Assembly (NCBI RefSeq): GCF_900090045.1
Contig: NW_021638312.1
Coordinates: 246,301 to 310,300 of the forward strand
Direction: 5' to 3'
From: Plasmodium malariae
Lineage: Eukaryota > Apicomplexa > Aconoidasida > Haemosporida > Plasmodiidae
Length of the DNA stretch: 64,000 bases
Shown here: piece after piece, positions 1-14,014 of the stretch
Numbering within the stretch: the first letter of the stretch is position 1
Layout: every line of letters begins with the position of its first letter
Program-made: the position numbers and the translations under genes
The notes under the pieces: model-generated
Databases searched by the model: none
What the model was told of the DNA's origin: nothing
What the model saw: only the letters and a program-made list of their open reading frames with translations

Positions 1-1207
1 GTGTTATTATATATTTTATATACAAATATTAATATAAAGCAAAAAAGTGAGAAACCTAAATTATTGTAACAATAAAGGGTACCTAAATAAGAACCATATA
101 ACTATAGTGACAACAGTTTAAATAATTTAAAACAGTAAAAGTATGTTAATGTTAATTTATATAAATTTTTAGTAATTTAAAAGTATTATATTAAGGTTAA
201 TTGTTTTTTCATTTTTATATTTTCTTAATTATTTCTAAATAATATTTTAAGTAAAAAAACCAAATAGTTTAATATTAGATTATTTCAATGATATTTTGTA
301 CATGTACTATTTTCATAAATATCAGTTTCTCTATTATTATATATAATGAATAGAAATAACTGAACAAAATATATATTTTCTTTTAAAGGTATTTTCAACA
401 AAATGATATTTATTTATGTGAATTTTTTATATTACATCTTTAAATTATATTGCTTAAACTATATATTTGTAAATGAATAAATAAAAAATAACATATTAAT
501 TTAATATTATAAACAGGATTACTATATCACATATTTCTTTAAATAATATTATTTTCCTTTCTTATTTGCTACGTATATAATATGCTCTGTAGATTATTCT
601 TTTTTGTAAAGTTATTAATATGAAATATTTAAAAATTAATACAGATACATAAAATATTTCTATAATATTTTTACCTCTAATCCAATTTTTTTCATTTTTT
701 TTTCTTATATTAATATTTATTCTAAATATATATATATTATTAAAAAAAATAAAAGAAATTAAGTTAATATATTATAAAATATTTCATATATAATAAATGA
801 GTATGAAATAAATTTAGTTTAATAAGATAATTTCAAACACTATGATACATAAATAAAAAAACCTGTTTTTTTTACCTCTAGAATATATTTGTTTACATTT
901 ATAAAACAAAATAATATAAATATGTTTTTATATATATATTATATAATATTAAAGAATGCATAAGCTTATATATTTGCTAATGAACGTGATCTAAATTATG
1001 TAATCAATAACATTGTACAAAACGTCGTTATTTTAACTTATTATTACTATTAATGCTATTATTCTAATGCTACAATAATTAATAATTTTTAAGAATAATA
1101 TATCAAATTATTATAAAATATAATTACATCTAATTTATAATTTTTAATAGTATATAGTATCTTGAAATTAATAATTGATTCTATAATATGTGAATTAATG
1201 TAATACA
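1..1207. other. AT-rich gene-free spacer
   Basis: No open frame with coding character is visible on either strand. The sequence is a mix of short A and T runs and (TA)n, typical of Plasmodium intergenic DNA. A broken 5' flank of the next gene begins to be recognisable from about 1208. Confidence 0.6.
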
Positions 1208-1614
1208 TAAATATAATCTGTATATTCTCTATTGTATATAAACCAAAAATTTCCATATGGTATGAAATTAACTTAATTTTTTATTAACTTATTCAGAAAA
1301 AGATTAAAAAAAAATTTATTTAATGCGTTTAATTAAGTAATTCAATTATATATTTTGAATATTTATGAATGGTATCAAATTAATTTATGGTAATTAAATT
1401 TAGTTTTATTTTTAAATAAAATACAGATAAAAAATTTATAGTACATTTTTAAAGTTATTTTTTTTTTATCTTGTTGTAATATGCAATTTAATTATATAAA
1501 TATTATTATTTTCTCATAAAAAAATATACATATTGCCTTTTATAAATATAAGAATATTTTATTACTATTAATTTCCTCTTTACTAGATATATTAGAATAA
1601 TAAAGATCTATAGA
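1208..1614 (+). promoter_or_regulatory. Shared 5' flank of fam-type genes, copy upstream of the fam-l pseudogene
   Basis: About 400 bases ahead of the start codon contain, in order, a 'tatattctctatt' block (about 1218-1230), an 'attttgaatatttatgaatg' block (about 1351-1371) and 'tttttaaagttatttttt' (about 1446-1463). The same blocks, in the same order and at similar distances, recur before other exported-protein genes in this window. It probably holds promoter and 5' UTR. Duplication with the gene would explain the likeness without any regulatory role. Confidence 0.4.
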
Positions 1615-2508
1615 ATGGAAAAAAAAATTAAATTACTTCTTTTAATTAAAATTTACACATTTATATTTATAAATTGGGTATGCCATTAGAACATTGATTA
1701 GGCATGATAATATTATTTAAGGATAATTTTATTTTTGGTACTTTTCCTGATCTATTTTATTTAATTATAATTTTTACTGTTAGCTTATTTATACCATTAA
1801 TTAATAAATATTTTTTTTTTTCCTTAGAGTATTTTTATTAAATCATTGGATAAGAAGTATAATGTTATTAGTAATATAAGTACAAGAGCGTGTAGATTAT
1901 TAGGAAAATGTAAAAAGGATCGACATCCAGATATGGTACATTCAAAAGAAAATATGTCAAATAATATGGTGAACGAGAAAAAAAAATTATATGTTAATGA
2001 AAATTGGGATAAAAGCAAAAATGCTCAAAATGTAACAGTATATTTAATAAGGCACGATACTTTACAGAAGTTATAGATTATAATAATGGAATATTTGATG
2101 GAAAGCATTTCCATTTTGAAAAAAAACTTATAAAAAAAAAAATGTTATGATCATTTTGTAGAAAAAAACAGGATGTTTCGAGATATAACTTTAAAAGAAA
2201 AAAAATTTAGAAGATACGGATTTGGAATTGCTATTTTTTTTAATATTTTTGTTGTTAGAAATAGGATTATCCATATTGCGGACGTGTGAGTTACAGGTTT
2301 ATTTGAAGGAAATGAACCATTTAAAAAATGTTGGGAATATATAGGAAGCTTGTCCGATAATCTAAAACAAACATTATCAGAAGGATATATTTACCTAATT
2401 ATATTTGGTATACTTATAACTATATTAGCAGTTATACTTGTAATAAAAGCTCATAAGATCTTAATAAATAATGAAAAATATAATAAAATTAAGATAGAGA
2501 CTATGTAA
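1615..2508 (+). pseudogene. fam-l exported protein pseudogene
   Basis: Exon 1 is 1615-1701 and exon 2 starts at 1828 after a CTTAG acceptor, exactly the layout of the intact fam-l genes (29-codon exon 1, 126-base intron). The RLL motif Arg is at the expected residue 52 (RLLGK). Downstream the fam-l signature YFTEVIDYNNGIFDGKHFHF is readable, followed by two membrane segments and the NNEKYNKIK tail. Lesions: TAG at codons 25 and 29 of exon 1; the splice donor is GC (1702-1703) instead of GT; the frame shifts near 2045, again at the A-run near 2130-2140, and again near 2235; a TAG lies near 2342. The stop at 2506-2508 matches the family end. It cannot make a full protein. Assignment to fam-l is by family signature; the decay is seen directly. 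Confidence 0.85.
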
Positions 2509-5368
2509 AATAAATAATAAAAATATGTATTATTCTTTTTAAAAGTTATTAGTATGAAATAGTATATATAATATTTTTTGTTATCTACTTAGTAAAACTA
2601 TCTATATATCATATACTATCACATAGCCACATGAGTATATTTGGTCTTTTTCTACATACAATAGCAAAAATATATTTTCTTAGCGTTTTTTTGAATTTAA
2701 TATCTTTATATTTTTATAATTATATTATAATGTATAGTGTTAATTCAACTAAATATTATGGTTTTATATATTTGTTTATTGGTATAAATAGATTTTTATT
2801 AATAATATATTCTTTTTTTTTTAAATTAATATATAATGACTCAATCATTTTTTATTTATAAAACTGTCAAAATATATATTTGTACTAAATATGTACTGCT
2901 TCTCAGTTTATATTATTTTCTACAATAAAATTATTATTTGTTAAGGATATTAATAAAATGTTTTATAATTTTTATATTAAAAATGCGTGGTTCTTTTTCT
3001 ATGTTTTAATGAAAGAAAGTAAGTATATATAGTTACATTGATATGTGCGTATATACTTTTATTACTTAGGAAAAAACTTAATATATATTCTACTATATAT
3101 CTGTTATGTAATATACCTTATAAAAGATATTAATTGTACAAATATTTTTATGAAACTTCAATTTTTTTTTCATCAATTAAATGTGAAATTATAATTATAT
3201 ATTAAAATGTTATTGTTAACAATTATGGATTATTTATGATTACTTATCAGTGTGTGGATCTAATATTAGGAAAATTAAGTGAAATCTAAAACGAATTATA
3301 ATATGAGTTTTACTAATTGAAGTGATAATAAAATTTAAAAAAAAATTTATTAAATACATAATGTATTGAAAATAAATAAAAAAATATAAGTTATTTTTAT
3401 TTTTCATGTCTGTGGAATATTAGATTAATGAATTAAATTTCATTACATATTAAAACATAATATGAATAAACTTTTTTTTTTTTTATAGATTTAAATTTCT
3501 AAATTACATTTAAAAGTATAGAAATAATCATTAGGAGCAATTAAAATGAATACATTTGGGGGATATTACTTCATCATGTGTAAATGTATATTTGTTGCAT
3601 TTTTTATAGTAGTACATAAATATATTAAATATTTAACATTATCTTTCATATATATGAGTATACAAATAATTTATATAGAGTATTAATAAAGCTATAATAT
3701 TTAAAGCGTAATTTTTTTAATTCAAAAAAAGCAAAAATTAGTTTTTTCTTTTTATAACGTATATACAAAGTTTTAAGATTTAGAGTTATGGTTCAAATAT
3801 TGACAGTTAGTTTATTTCCGAGAAATAGTATGCATTTACTAGTATAATTTCAATTTCAGTAGCATTCTTATGTAAACAATTATTTATTTTGTTTATTTCT
3901 ATGCTAGTTCAGTAAATATGAAAATAACAAGATTTATATTTTAATTAGTTCCATTGCTTGCATATTGATTTATTTCTAATTTATAAATATTACGTAAATA
4001 TCTATTATAAAGAAAATTGGAATCAAAAAAATACGTGTATTTATATTAAAGAAATTAAAAATATTTAACAATAAATATTTTTTTTAAAAATAAGGGGGAA
4101 AAAAAAATGTTCAAGAATAAAAACAATTCCATGGAGTGCTCTAGAATATAAATTTATTAATATATTATCTTCATTATATTAAACAGAACTTATATGTTAA
4201 TTTAATTTATTTTGTAATGTTAGTTATAACATTTTTTTTTTTTATAAATTTGTATGTGTTTAGCAATTTTATATGTAAAAATATTTATTTAATTTGTTAA
4301 AAATTTTCGTTGTTAGAAGGATGAAAAAGTGTAAAAGATAATAAACGAAAGTTATTATGAATGTTAAAATATTTATATATAATGTAATTAGAAGAAAAAG
4401 TAATTATGTTTATTCAATTAACATAATTTAGTAATTCAAAAAAGTTATATTAATTCTAATAAGCTTTTTTATCTTTTTTTTCCCTTTTTGTTTTTTGAGA
4501 TATATTAATATTTTTACATGTATATGTTTATTTATATTTTGAGAAGATAATATAAATATGTATTTTATATACTTTTAAATAATTCATTAAATAACAAAAA
4601 ATTGTATTCAGATTTATAGGCAAAATATAATATTGCAAAATCTTTGTATAATTGTATAGTTATCATGATTATAATTCTTTTAAAAACATATGTATAATAA
4701 TAGATTTTTAGTAACTATGAACTTTGTTTTATTAATATATATTAATTTATATAAGGAGTTATATTTTTTATAGATATATTTTAAGGTTTATATAATATAA
4801 CAAAATTTCACATCATAACTTCATATAATTTTTCTATCATTTTTTCTGTTATATTAATTAATATTATTTAAATGCAGAATGAAACTTTACATGACATGTA
4901 TAAATTTAGAATTTTTTTATAAAAAATATAAAATGTTTGGTAACTAACATTTGCATATATATTAATATATATTTTCTACCTGATTTTACCTTGTATAATT
5001 TTGTTTTACAAATAATTTTTTTTTTGTTTAAATAATAAAAAAAAATTTACTGCAAATTTTTGTTTAAAAATTAAAACGAATAATTTAAGAATTTAGCGTA
5101 TAGTTGTATTTAAATTTTTTTAACAATAGTCATTTTGTTTTTTATATTCTATAATAGAATTCTATATAAAAATTATACTTATTTTAAATTTTTTTACATA
5201 TGTAAAATTTAATTCGAAATATATTTATATAACTTCAATTTACTACTTTAAAATAAAATAAATAAATCAAAAATAATAATATAAACTGTTTCCTTTATTA
5301 TTTTAAAGATTTTGAATATAGTTAATATTTTCATTATTTAATATATTATGGGATTCTATAAGTATACA
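2509..5368. other. AT-rich gene-free spacer
   Basis: Short frames here (for example 2631-2861) encode only I, Y, F, L and S-rich strings with no Plasmodium family signature. The first 70 bases resemble the 3' flank of the intact fam genes (a 'ttagtatgaaatag' block near 2548), so they are probably 3' UTR of the pseudogene. I see nothing else. Confidence 0.5.
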
Positions 5369-6238
5369 ATGAAAGAAAATATTAAGTCGCTAATTTTTAA
5401 TAAAACATTTGCATTTTTGCTTTTTATTTGGATGAGTTATGATATAAATAATGTGGTATAACAAAAATATTTCATATATATTTTTTTTTTTTCATTCTAT
5501 TGTTTTATGTTTTATTTTTAATAATAATATTTTCTCAGTATGCAAACATATTTTTATAAATTAAAAATGATTATTCTTTTTTAGAGGGGTATCATATCGT
5601 TAGATAAACAACATGGCTATATTACTTTAAGAAGTAATAGACTATTATTAGATGACCCACTTGATTTGGGATCAATTGAGTATTTAAATTTTGACGATAG
5701 TAACGCTACATTACAGGACGAAGATAAATATAAAAATAACTGTAGAACTAAATCCGAAATAGGAGAATCAAGGGAAAGCTTTTTAAGTATGGAAGAATTG
5801 TATAAATTAGATAGTGAAAAAAGGTCCTCATTACTTAGTAGAATAGATAGGTTTTGTGAAAAAAATATCTTTAATCAGTTAGATTCCATACATAAAATTA
5901 AGGATAATAAGTTTATTAATGAAATGACTAAAAACAAAAAGATATATAAAAAGGTGGCTTTAGCAGTTATTCCACCTTATTCAGTTATAGGTGCAGGATT
6001 AATAATAGTTACAGTATTAAGTTATGTATTTTGTAATACCTTATTGAAGAATGTAGGATCAATTGCATTTCAAATTGTAACTGTAGCTTTGATAGCATGT
6101 ATGCCATTCTTATTTATAATGTGTATTGTTTATATTTTCAGAAAATTTATGAAATATGAAAAAATATATGAAAATAAACCAAAACTTTCTCAAAATGTAT
6201 TAAATTTTTTGTTTGGAAAAACTTTTAATAAGACATAA
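5369..6238 (+). CDS. Plasmodium exported protein with canonical PEXEL, two membrane segments, function unknown
   Basis: Two exons: 5369-5455 and 5585-6238, joined in phase 0 (donor GTATAAC, acceptor TTTTTTAG), giving 246 residues. An in-frame ATG at 5348 also exists; I chose 5369 because it makes exon 1 exactly 29 codons, as in every sibling here. Exon 1 holds a hydrophobic signal (about residues 8-25). Residues 48-52 are RLLLD, a canonical RxLxE/Q/D export motif, so cleavage by plasmepsin V and export to the host red cell is likely from family knowledge. A polar, acidic stretch follows, then membrane segments at about 153-178 and 191-214, and a basic tail with MKYEKIYE. It lacks both the fam-l and the fam-m central signatures, so it is a separate sub-family. 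Its role is unknown. The gene stands alone, over 3 kb from its neighbours. Confidence 0.85.
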
Positions 6239-9200
6239 AAGCACATGTAGTATTGTTTAAAATAACACGTTAATATAGGAAATATGAATACAATTATTTA
6301 ATATATATGACGTCATCTACTTATACATGAATATATGCATATAAATTATAAATATATATATTCTAAATTCCTAACGAAAGTGATCGTTTTAATTTTTTAA
6401 TTTGTGTTTTAAAGAATTGTTTGAATATAATTTATTATATTGGAATAATATATATATGTGTATTTATGTATACTAGCATATATAATATATGCATGTTCCA
6501 TAAAATTCATATAAAAATGGGAAATTTCTAATAATTCGTTGAGTAAATTAGAAAATTTATAATGTTATCTATGAAAAGTACAACTATAATATTTCATTTC
6601 ATTTTATTTACATTTATTTGATCAACATGATTATTTCGTTAACTAGTTAATAAATTGTATGATTTTCCTTAAGTTAATTGTAAATATCTTTTTCTATATA
6701 TAATAAAAACAAATAAGTGTAATTATTTTTTTTAATAAGAGGTAAGTTTAATTATTATTTATTATAAATTGTATTATAAAAAATGGACAGTCGTACTCAT
6801 TTGCTACAAATAGGTTTTTAACACATATTTAGCATTTTGAATGATTTATATAAGAAATTATAAATTTGTGATAATATAATATTCATTATAAAAATGAATT
6901 ATATATAGATGATTAATAATTCAGGTGATTATAGATTATTAAAACCAAACTTACACTATATAAATATGATACATTAATTACTTAATATGTACTTTTCAAT
7001 AAATTTTATGAAAATTACATAAATATCTAATATATAGAAAAGTTATAGATAATATATATATATATTTTTTTGAATTAATAAAATATAATTATATATATAT
7101 GTATATAGTTTTACATTGTAATTAAAAACAAAATTTTGTAACAGAAAGAATTGTTTTCTAGGTATAACTTTTTTAATCAGAAATAACATGGTTGTTTAAG
7201 GTTCTAGTATATACTCATTTCCAATAAGCCAAACTACATGGTATAATAGAAAATATATTGTATCTTTTTTCTTTCAGTGAATTTTACTTTTTGTCTTATA
7301 TTTACTTATATGGTAAAATTTATATAATAATGTACATATATAAATTCATATGTATTTATAATCTTTAACTAATTTAAAGAAATTTGTTTTTTACGTTTTC
7401 CTAAATATAATTTGGAATAATTTAAGAATCTAGCATAAAATATATTCATACATGGTAATAGGTAGTTGCACACATTCAATAGCATAGTAAACATTTTAGT
7501 AACTTTAAAATATTTAAATTAACATTCTTTTTAAAAGGACAGCACTTTAAAGAATTATTTAACTTATTTTGTGGAATTATTAACAAATTATATTCATCAC
7601 ATTTAGGATGAAAATTAGTTTAGTGGAAATCCTTATATAATATTATTTTATTTGTTTATCTATTTATGCATTAGTGATGAAATTAGATAAAATACAATTA
7701 ATCAAGTTCATTAAAATATGTATATATATTAATAATAATAAAAGGAAAACAGTACTAGTTATTATCGTACTTATTATGCGTTAATTAATATCTACTACCA
7801 TAGAATTAAAATTTCTTTTTCATTATATTAAGAAATAAATGAAAATAAATAGAAATTAATTTATATATGAAAAAATTATACAATACACAATAATATAATT
7901 TATGAATAACATATTAATAAATGTTGTTTTTCAAAAAATTAACAATGTTATAATGATCTGATAGAACATAAATAATAAAATTAAATTATCCTATTATTAT
8001 TCTTATTTGAGACTTATGTTGTATAATGATACCTAAACATATATAAAAATGAATATTATGAAAGTGATCAATATAAAATTGTTTAATTCAAAAAATTTAT
8101 ATATGATAGAAGGATGATTATATCTGAAAATAAAATCATTATGTGTAAAGTTGGAATAAATGTATACAAGAACGTACAATAAATAATTTATTACATTATA
8201 TTATTTTGCATACATAAATAAGTGTACCAAAAAGTAATAGTGCTATAAGATTACGTAATAAATATCAACTGTGATATTACATTATTATTAAATAATAAAA
8301 AAATTAAGTAATAAAATTTTTGTAGAACATATTTAATAGATATTTATTATTTATTACAAACAAATATGGGTTGAAAAACATTATTACTATGTATTATTAT
8401 TGTCTTGATCATTAATCAAAATAAAAAAATTAATATAATAATATAAAAGTATTAAAAATTATTAAGCCCTTATGTTATATGATATTTTAGTGTAAATATG
8501 TCAACGTTAAAGATCAATATAAATATATGTAAAAACAAATTAACTTATAATAGACATGTTAAACATGGAATAAATTAAATATCGTAGAAAAAAAAGAAAT
8601 GGTTTACAAATGCCTCAATTTTGTGGGAATATATAAGATTTAAGTGATGTTTAATATAATTTAATTATGAAATCTTCAAATAATAAAACTTTTTAGGAAT
8701 ACTAAATATGGTTATTTTAATATTAGACTATAGTTCGATTTATATTAGGAATAAATCTAGAATTATACTATTTTGGGAATTTTTATTTTTTTAATTTAAA
8801 ATAAGTTTTATATTTAATTGTTTTCTTTCTTTTTTTCAATTTATCCTTTTTTTTCTTTTTTGTGATAAAATTTAATATGAAAATTTTTCTTTTATAATTA
8901 GTATAACTTTTTGTGTATATAATAATTTTATAGCTTTCCCTTACCTTGTTACATACCATTTATTATAAAAATGTTAAGTTATATTATATTTTTTAAAATA
9001 TATATTTAGCTAGAAAAATAAATTTATTTAGCTCATATTTATGTATATATTTCTTTTATATATATGCTCTTTGTGCTATGTTTTTATAAAAATATAAAAA
9101 CACCTTTACATTCGTTCAAAAATTTTCATCACAAAAGTAAATAAATTTATGAATAATTTTCTTCACATATATTATTAAAATATAATATTAAATAAAAAAT

Positions 9201-10160
9201 AATATATATGTAGCATTTATTTGGAAATATATTTAAATAAATTATTCTTAAAATTATTATTACTTAATTTAATGAATTTTAACCAAAATTATAATGAATT
9301 TTTTTCTTTTTAATCATAAATATTAATTCATTTATTTGAATAAAATACAAGAAAAAAATTTTTTTTTTTTTAAATTTATTGATATATTATGTATAACAAT
9401 AAAATGTATTTCCAGAATATAAGCTATATATAATTTTATTAATTTATGATAAAGAAGCAAAGCTTTCATATGGATTACACTTTTGAAAATATAAAATTTC
9501 ACATGTTAAAATTATAATGAAAATTCCATATCCTACAATGTATTGTATTTCATCGAAAAATCCGTTCTATGTTAGTTATTAAAAAATAAATTAGAATGGA
9601 ATTCCTTTCTTAGAAAATTAATTTTTTCATTTATTTTTATAATTAAAAACATTTAATTATAAGAACTAAATTTTATAATATATACATTGCATGTACTAAT
9701 AATAGTAATAAAAACAAAAGCTGAAATTAATAAAGTCTTAATCAGTTGTATTGTGTGTACCAGCTACAATTTGTACTTTTTATAATTTTGATAAATCTAA
9801 TAATTAGAAATATTCAGATAATAGTTTTTTTTTTCAAAAATGTTAATAAGATATTATTTAGGAAGTTTCATATTAAATAATTATTTTATATATTTTGAGT
9901 ATTTATTAATGATCTTAGATTACATTATTTTAATTCAAATTAAGATTTTATTAATAACATTAAAACAAAAATTTTATAATTATTTTTCAATATTTCTTTT
10001 ATGAAAGATATTATTTTTATATGCATTTTATTAAGTTCTGTATGAAGTATTAATAAAAAAAAAATTTTTAATTAATATAGAAACCTTTATTATTATATAT
10101 AAACTATAATGGTGTTAACTTTTTTTTAATATATATATTATAATATTACTAATTAACATA
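6239..10160. other. AT-rich gene-free spacer
   Basis: Nearly 4 kb with no convincing open frame on either strand. The last 400 bases before the next ATG contain weak copies of the shared fam-type 5' flank, notably an 'attttgagtatttattaatga' block near 9891-9912. Confidence 0.5.
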
Positions 10161-11033
10161 ATGAAAACAAAAAATAAGTTACTGTTTTCTAATATAATTT
10201 TTATGTTTATGTGGTTAAGTTGGGTGCGCTATATTAGCAGTGATAAGGTATTATAATATTATTTAAGAATATTTTGTATTATATTATTATTGTTGTTTTT
10301 TTATTAATATATTAGATATGAATTAATTTATTTTTTCTTTAAATTACATATATTTACATTTTTTTATTTTATTTAGAATAAGTTTAATATATCTTTGGAC
10401 GAAAACTACAATCTTCGTAAAAAGCTAGATAGAAGAACATGTAGATTATTATCAAAATATAGGCCGATTAAGGATTCAATTACTGTATTATTAAAAGAAA
10501 ATATTTCAAATAATGAAAAATACAAAGAAAAATATGTATTAAACGATGTTGAATTAACAAGAGGAAGAAATATACATCCAAGTAAAAGTTCATCAAATAA
10601 TATAGAATGCTATGAAAATTCTAGGAAAAGTAAATCTTTAGTATGCCCAAGAAAAGATCCACATTTTGGAAAAAGAATATTAGACAAAATATATTATTCA
10701 AATAATGTTAAGTGTGGTATGAATTCTGATTTTAATTTTTTAAAAAATTGTAAAAAAAAGAAAATATACTTTTTGTACGCTTTGTTTTTCTTATTTGTTG
10801 TACGGCTAATACTAGATATTGCTTCAATAGATTTTAAGAACTGGAATATTAACTTAAATTTTTTACGAGAATGGGAGATACCAGCACAAATGTTAAGCTA
10901 TATATTGACTTTAATATTTTTACTAATAACTATTTATATATTTAATAAGATTAAAAAATATGATAAAATGTTACATATAAAAAGTAAAATGAATAATAGC
11001 CAATATCGCGACTTCCGTAAAATAGGTTTTTAA
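10161..11033 (+). CDS. Exported two-membrane-segment protein, unnamed family (copy A)
   Basis: Exon 1 is 10161-10247 (29 codons, donor GTATTATA); exon 2 is 10377-11033 after a TTTAG acceptor; phase 0; 247 residues. Exon 1 is a hydrophobic signal. RLLSK begins at residue 52; its fifth position is Lys, not the E/Q/D of a classical PEXEL. Membrane segments lie at about 159-180 and 197-218, joined by a short loop, with a basic tail containing KKYDKM. The middle resembles the product of 14015-14892: YEN-RRSK-like residues, then GKR, DKIYY and an asparagine, then DFxFL just before the first membrane segment. That block differs from fam-l and fam-m, so the two genes form their own small family. It is expected to be exported into the red cell; function unknown. 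The frame is intact. Confidence 0.85.
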
Positions 11034-13615
11034 AAACACTACTATCAATTTTTTTCCTATTTATATAAATGTATTAAAATCATAAATATAATTTCGTAAT
11101 TTTTATAAATTCACCTTTAAATATCTAGTCCATCATATATGAAAAAATAAAAATAAACGTCTACAATTTTTTTTGTGAATTTGAATGTTTTAATAATTTT
11201 CATTTTGTATTTTAAACTATTGTTTCATTTTGACAATAGACATCATCATCAAATGTATAAATGCGTATTTACATGTATTCTCTTGAAAAAAATATATATG
11301 TATGTGCGTTAAGAAGAATATTGATTGGAATAAAATATATAATTGTATGAATGTGTGATAATTCATATTTGATGTAAAATTGTTTCTTTCTGTTTTTTAC
11401 CTTATTGCCCTACAAGATGACTAACATTTTTATATTATTAGTTAGATGCATTATTAGTTTTAAATAATCAGTATATGTATCTTTTTTGTATTTATTAAGG
11501 CAATTTTAGTATATTCTGGTGAAAAGATCTTCATTTATTATTTTTTTTTTTTTTGCTAAATATAAAACATAATCTTTGTTTTACAATATTTTTTTTTTGA
11601 AATATGTTACGAAACATAATTACTATAAAAACCTTTTTAATATATGTATGGTGTTTTTTGACAACATAAATATTATTCTATAGATACATAATAATAATGT
11701 AGTCTCACGAAAATAAGTGTTATTTATAAACAGTTTACTAATTTATAGGTTTTATACCTTTATAATTAAATGAATAATTAAAAATTTTTATTTTATTAAT
11801 GTTCGCTTTAATTGTAGTACTAATTAAATTTTAAATAGTTGAATTAAATATATAAGTTTACTGGAAATATTTAAATAAATATAAAAATTATATTTTTATT
11901 TTTAAATCTTTAAATGATTACATTAATAAATTGAACTTAAGCTTGTATTAATAGACAATGTGCTGAAATTATGTCTTTTTGTTTTTATTTGCCATATTAT
12001 AATAATAAAAATATATGAAAGTGTTGTACTGTTATAAAAATGAAAAATTTCATTAATGGTAATGAGAATAAATGAATTGTTTTTTTGGTCTATTATAAAA
12101 ATATGTAGAAAAATATTTTATTATATGTTGTTTTTATTTACGATTTTCTATTTATATAATAAGAAAAGAGTTAATATTATTTTGAATATATACGAAGTTG
12201 TATATAATTTATTTAATCAATTAATAATTTCATCAAAATTATAATTATAGTTTTTCTCATTAATTAAAAATTCAAAAAAGAAAATCATCTACTTGTAACT
12301 TATTAACTAAACCGTAATAATTTTTTTTATATATTAGATAAGTTTTAACAAAGATAATTTAATGAATTACTATATTTTATTAGTGGTATTTTTAATTAAA
12401 TGTGTGTAATGTATAATAATTCTAATGACACTGGCTTTCCATTAATAGTAAATATTTTTTTTAATTTATTAAATTTTGGTCTATTTTTGATTCATTTGTA
12501 AATTATAATATATTACAATATTAATACATGATTCAGTTGTCACATTTACATAGATATTATAAGGTACTCTTTAGTAAATTAAATAACACGTGTATAATTT
12601 TTTTTAATGTGTATATATTTAGGAAGTGCAGAATATAACACTAAAATATATTGATTGTTCTGAATAACATAGTTGAAATACTACTAAATAAATTTTAATA
12701 AAATTTTTGTGTTTTTTTTAATGTTTAATAAAGTTATAATTTATGAAATAATATTTTTTTCAGTTAATATTATGTATTAGTACAAAAAGGTATTTTCAAT
12801 TATGATTTAAAATATTTGCAAGAAATAACAAGATATATTAATATAATTATAATATTTAATAATTCCGCGCAACAATTTACTAACCTAGTGTATTTTGCAA
12901 ACTTATCAATAAATTAAAGGTATGATTAATTATTTTATTACTACAGATTGTTGTTAATTTAATTATATTTAAAAAAAGAACCTAAATATTTATTATAAAA
13001 AAGCTCAATAACAAAAATATATATTCATATTTACATTTCGGTTAATAAAAAGAACATAATATTCATCCAAGTTTATAATTATACTAATACATTACATATA
13101 GTAAATACTTCATAATTTATATATTTTATATATTTTTTCTTTTTTGCTTATTAAATTATTTCTAAACGTGTACATTAGGAAAAAAAGAAAAAATATTTAA
13201 GTCTATAGCTTTACAAAATTTTCATTCGTAAATAATGATATAAATATTAAATAATAAAAAAATATGACTTTAAAAAATTATATTAAATGTATAAAAGATC
13301 CCTCATTATTTATCTTTAAATAATATAGAGTTTCGTGCATTAGTTAGTATTTATATTTTTTATTTTTAAATATATCATTGTATATAAAGGTGTTAATATG
13401 TTATGTACTACTAATGCAAGAACTATAAAAAATAAAATGCAGTATTTTGTATAATATATATTTTCCTGCATTTATTATTATAAATATATTATTTCCAAAA
13501 TATCACTTTTTTAAAAAGAAATATTTTTTCCAAAATTAAAATTATTAATAGAAAAAAATCAACAAAAATGTTAATTATTCTCTTAATATATAAACAAATG
13601 TTTTATCTACATTAT
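11034..13615. other. AT-rich gene-free spacer
   Basis: Holds the likely 3' UTR of the preceding gene and about 2.5 kb of AT-rich sequence. The open frame at 12056-12244 is low-complexity and has no family signature or splice context. Nothing further is seen. Confidence 0.5.
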
Positions 13616-14014
13616 CTGAATTCTATACTCTATGTCAAAACAGTATATAGGAATGTTAAAAAATCATATATTTTTTTATAATTATTAAATTTATTGGAAA
13701 TAAATTTATTTAATTTTTTAAATATATTGAATTATATATCATTAGTATTTGTGAATGAATATAAATTATAATATTTTTATTAATGTTAATTTATTATAAA
13801 TAACATTAAGATAAAAATTATATAATATATTTTTAAAGTTATTTTTTCTTGATTACGTTTTAAAATGAAATAATGTCATATACATTTTACTAAGTTCTTA
13901 CGAAAAAATAAAAAAAAAAAAAATAAAATAAAACATCATTTATTATTAGGAGTATATTATAAGATTGATAAATTTTTTCTTATTGCATATATTTCATTTT
14001 TACTAATCTATATC
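13616..14014 (+). promoter_or_regulatory. Shared 5' flank of fam-type genes
   Basis: Carries the ordered blocks 'ttctatactctat' (13620), 'aatatattgaattatat' with 'gtatttgtgaatgaat' (about 13723-13762) and 'tttttaaagttattttttcttg' (about 13829-13851), which recur at similar distances before the genes at 1615, 44843 and 49297. Likely promoter and 5' UTR, or simply sequence copied along with the gene. Confidence 0.4.

Noticed and set aside
3546..3686. Short ATG frame with a hydrophobic core (MNTFGGYYF...)
   Set aside because: Under 50 codons, no donor site at a sensible place, no exon 2 with an RLL motif downstream.
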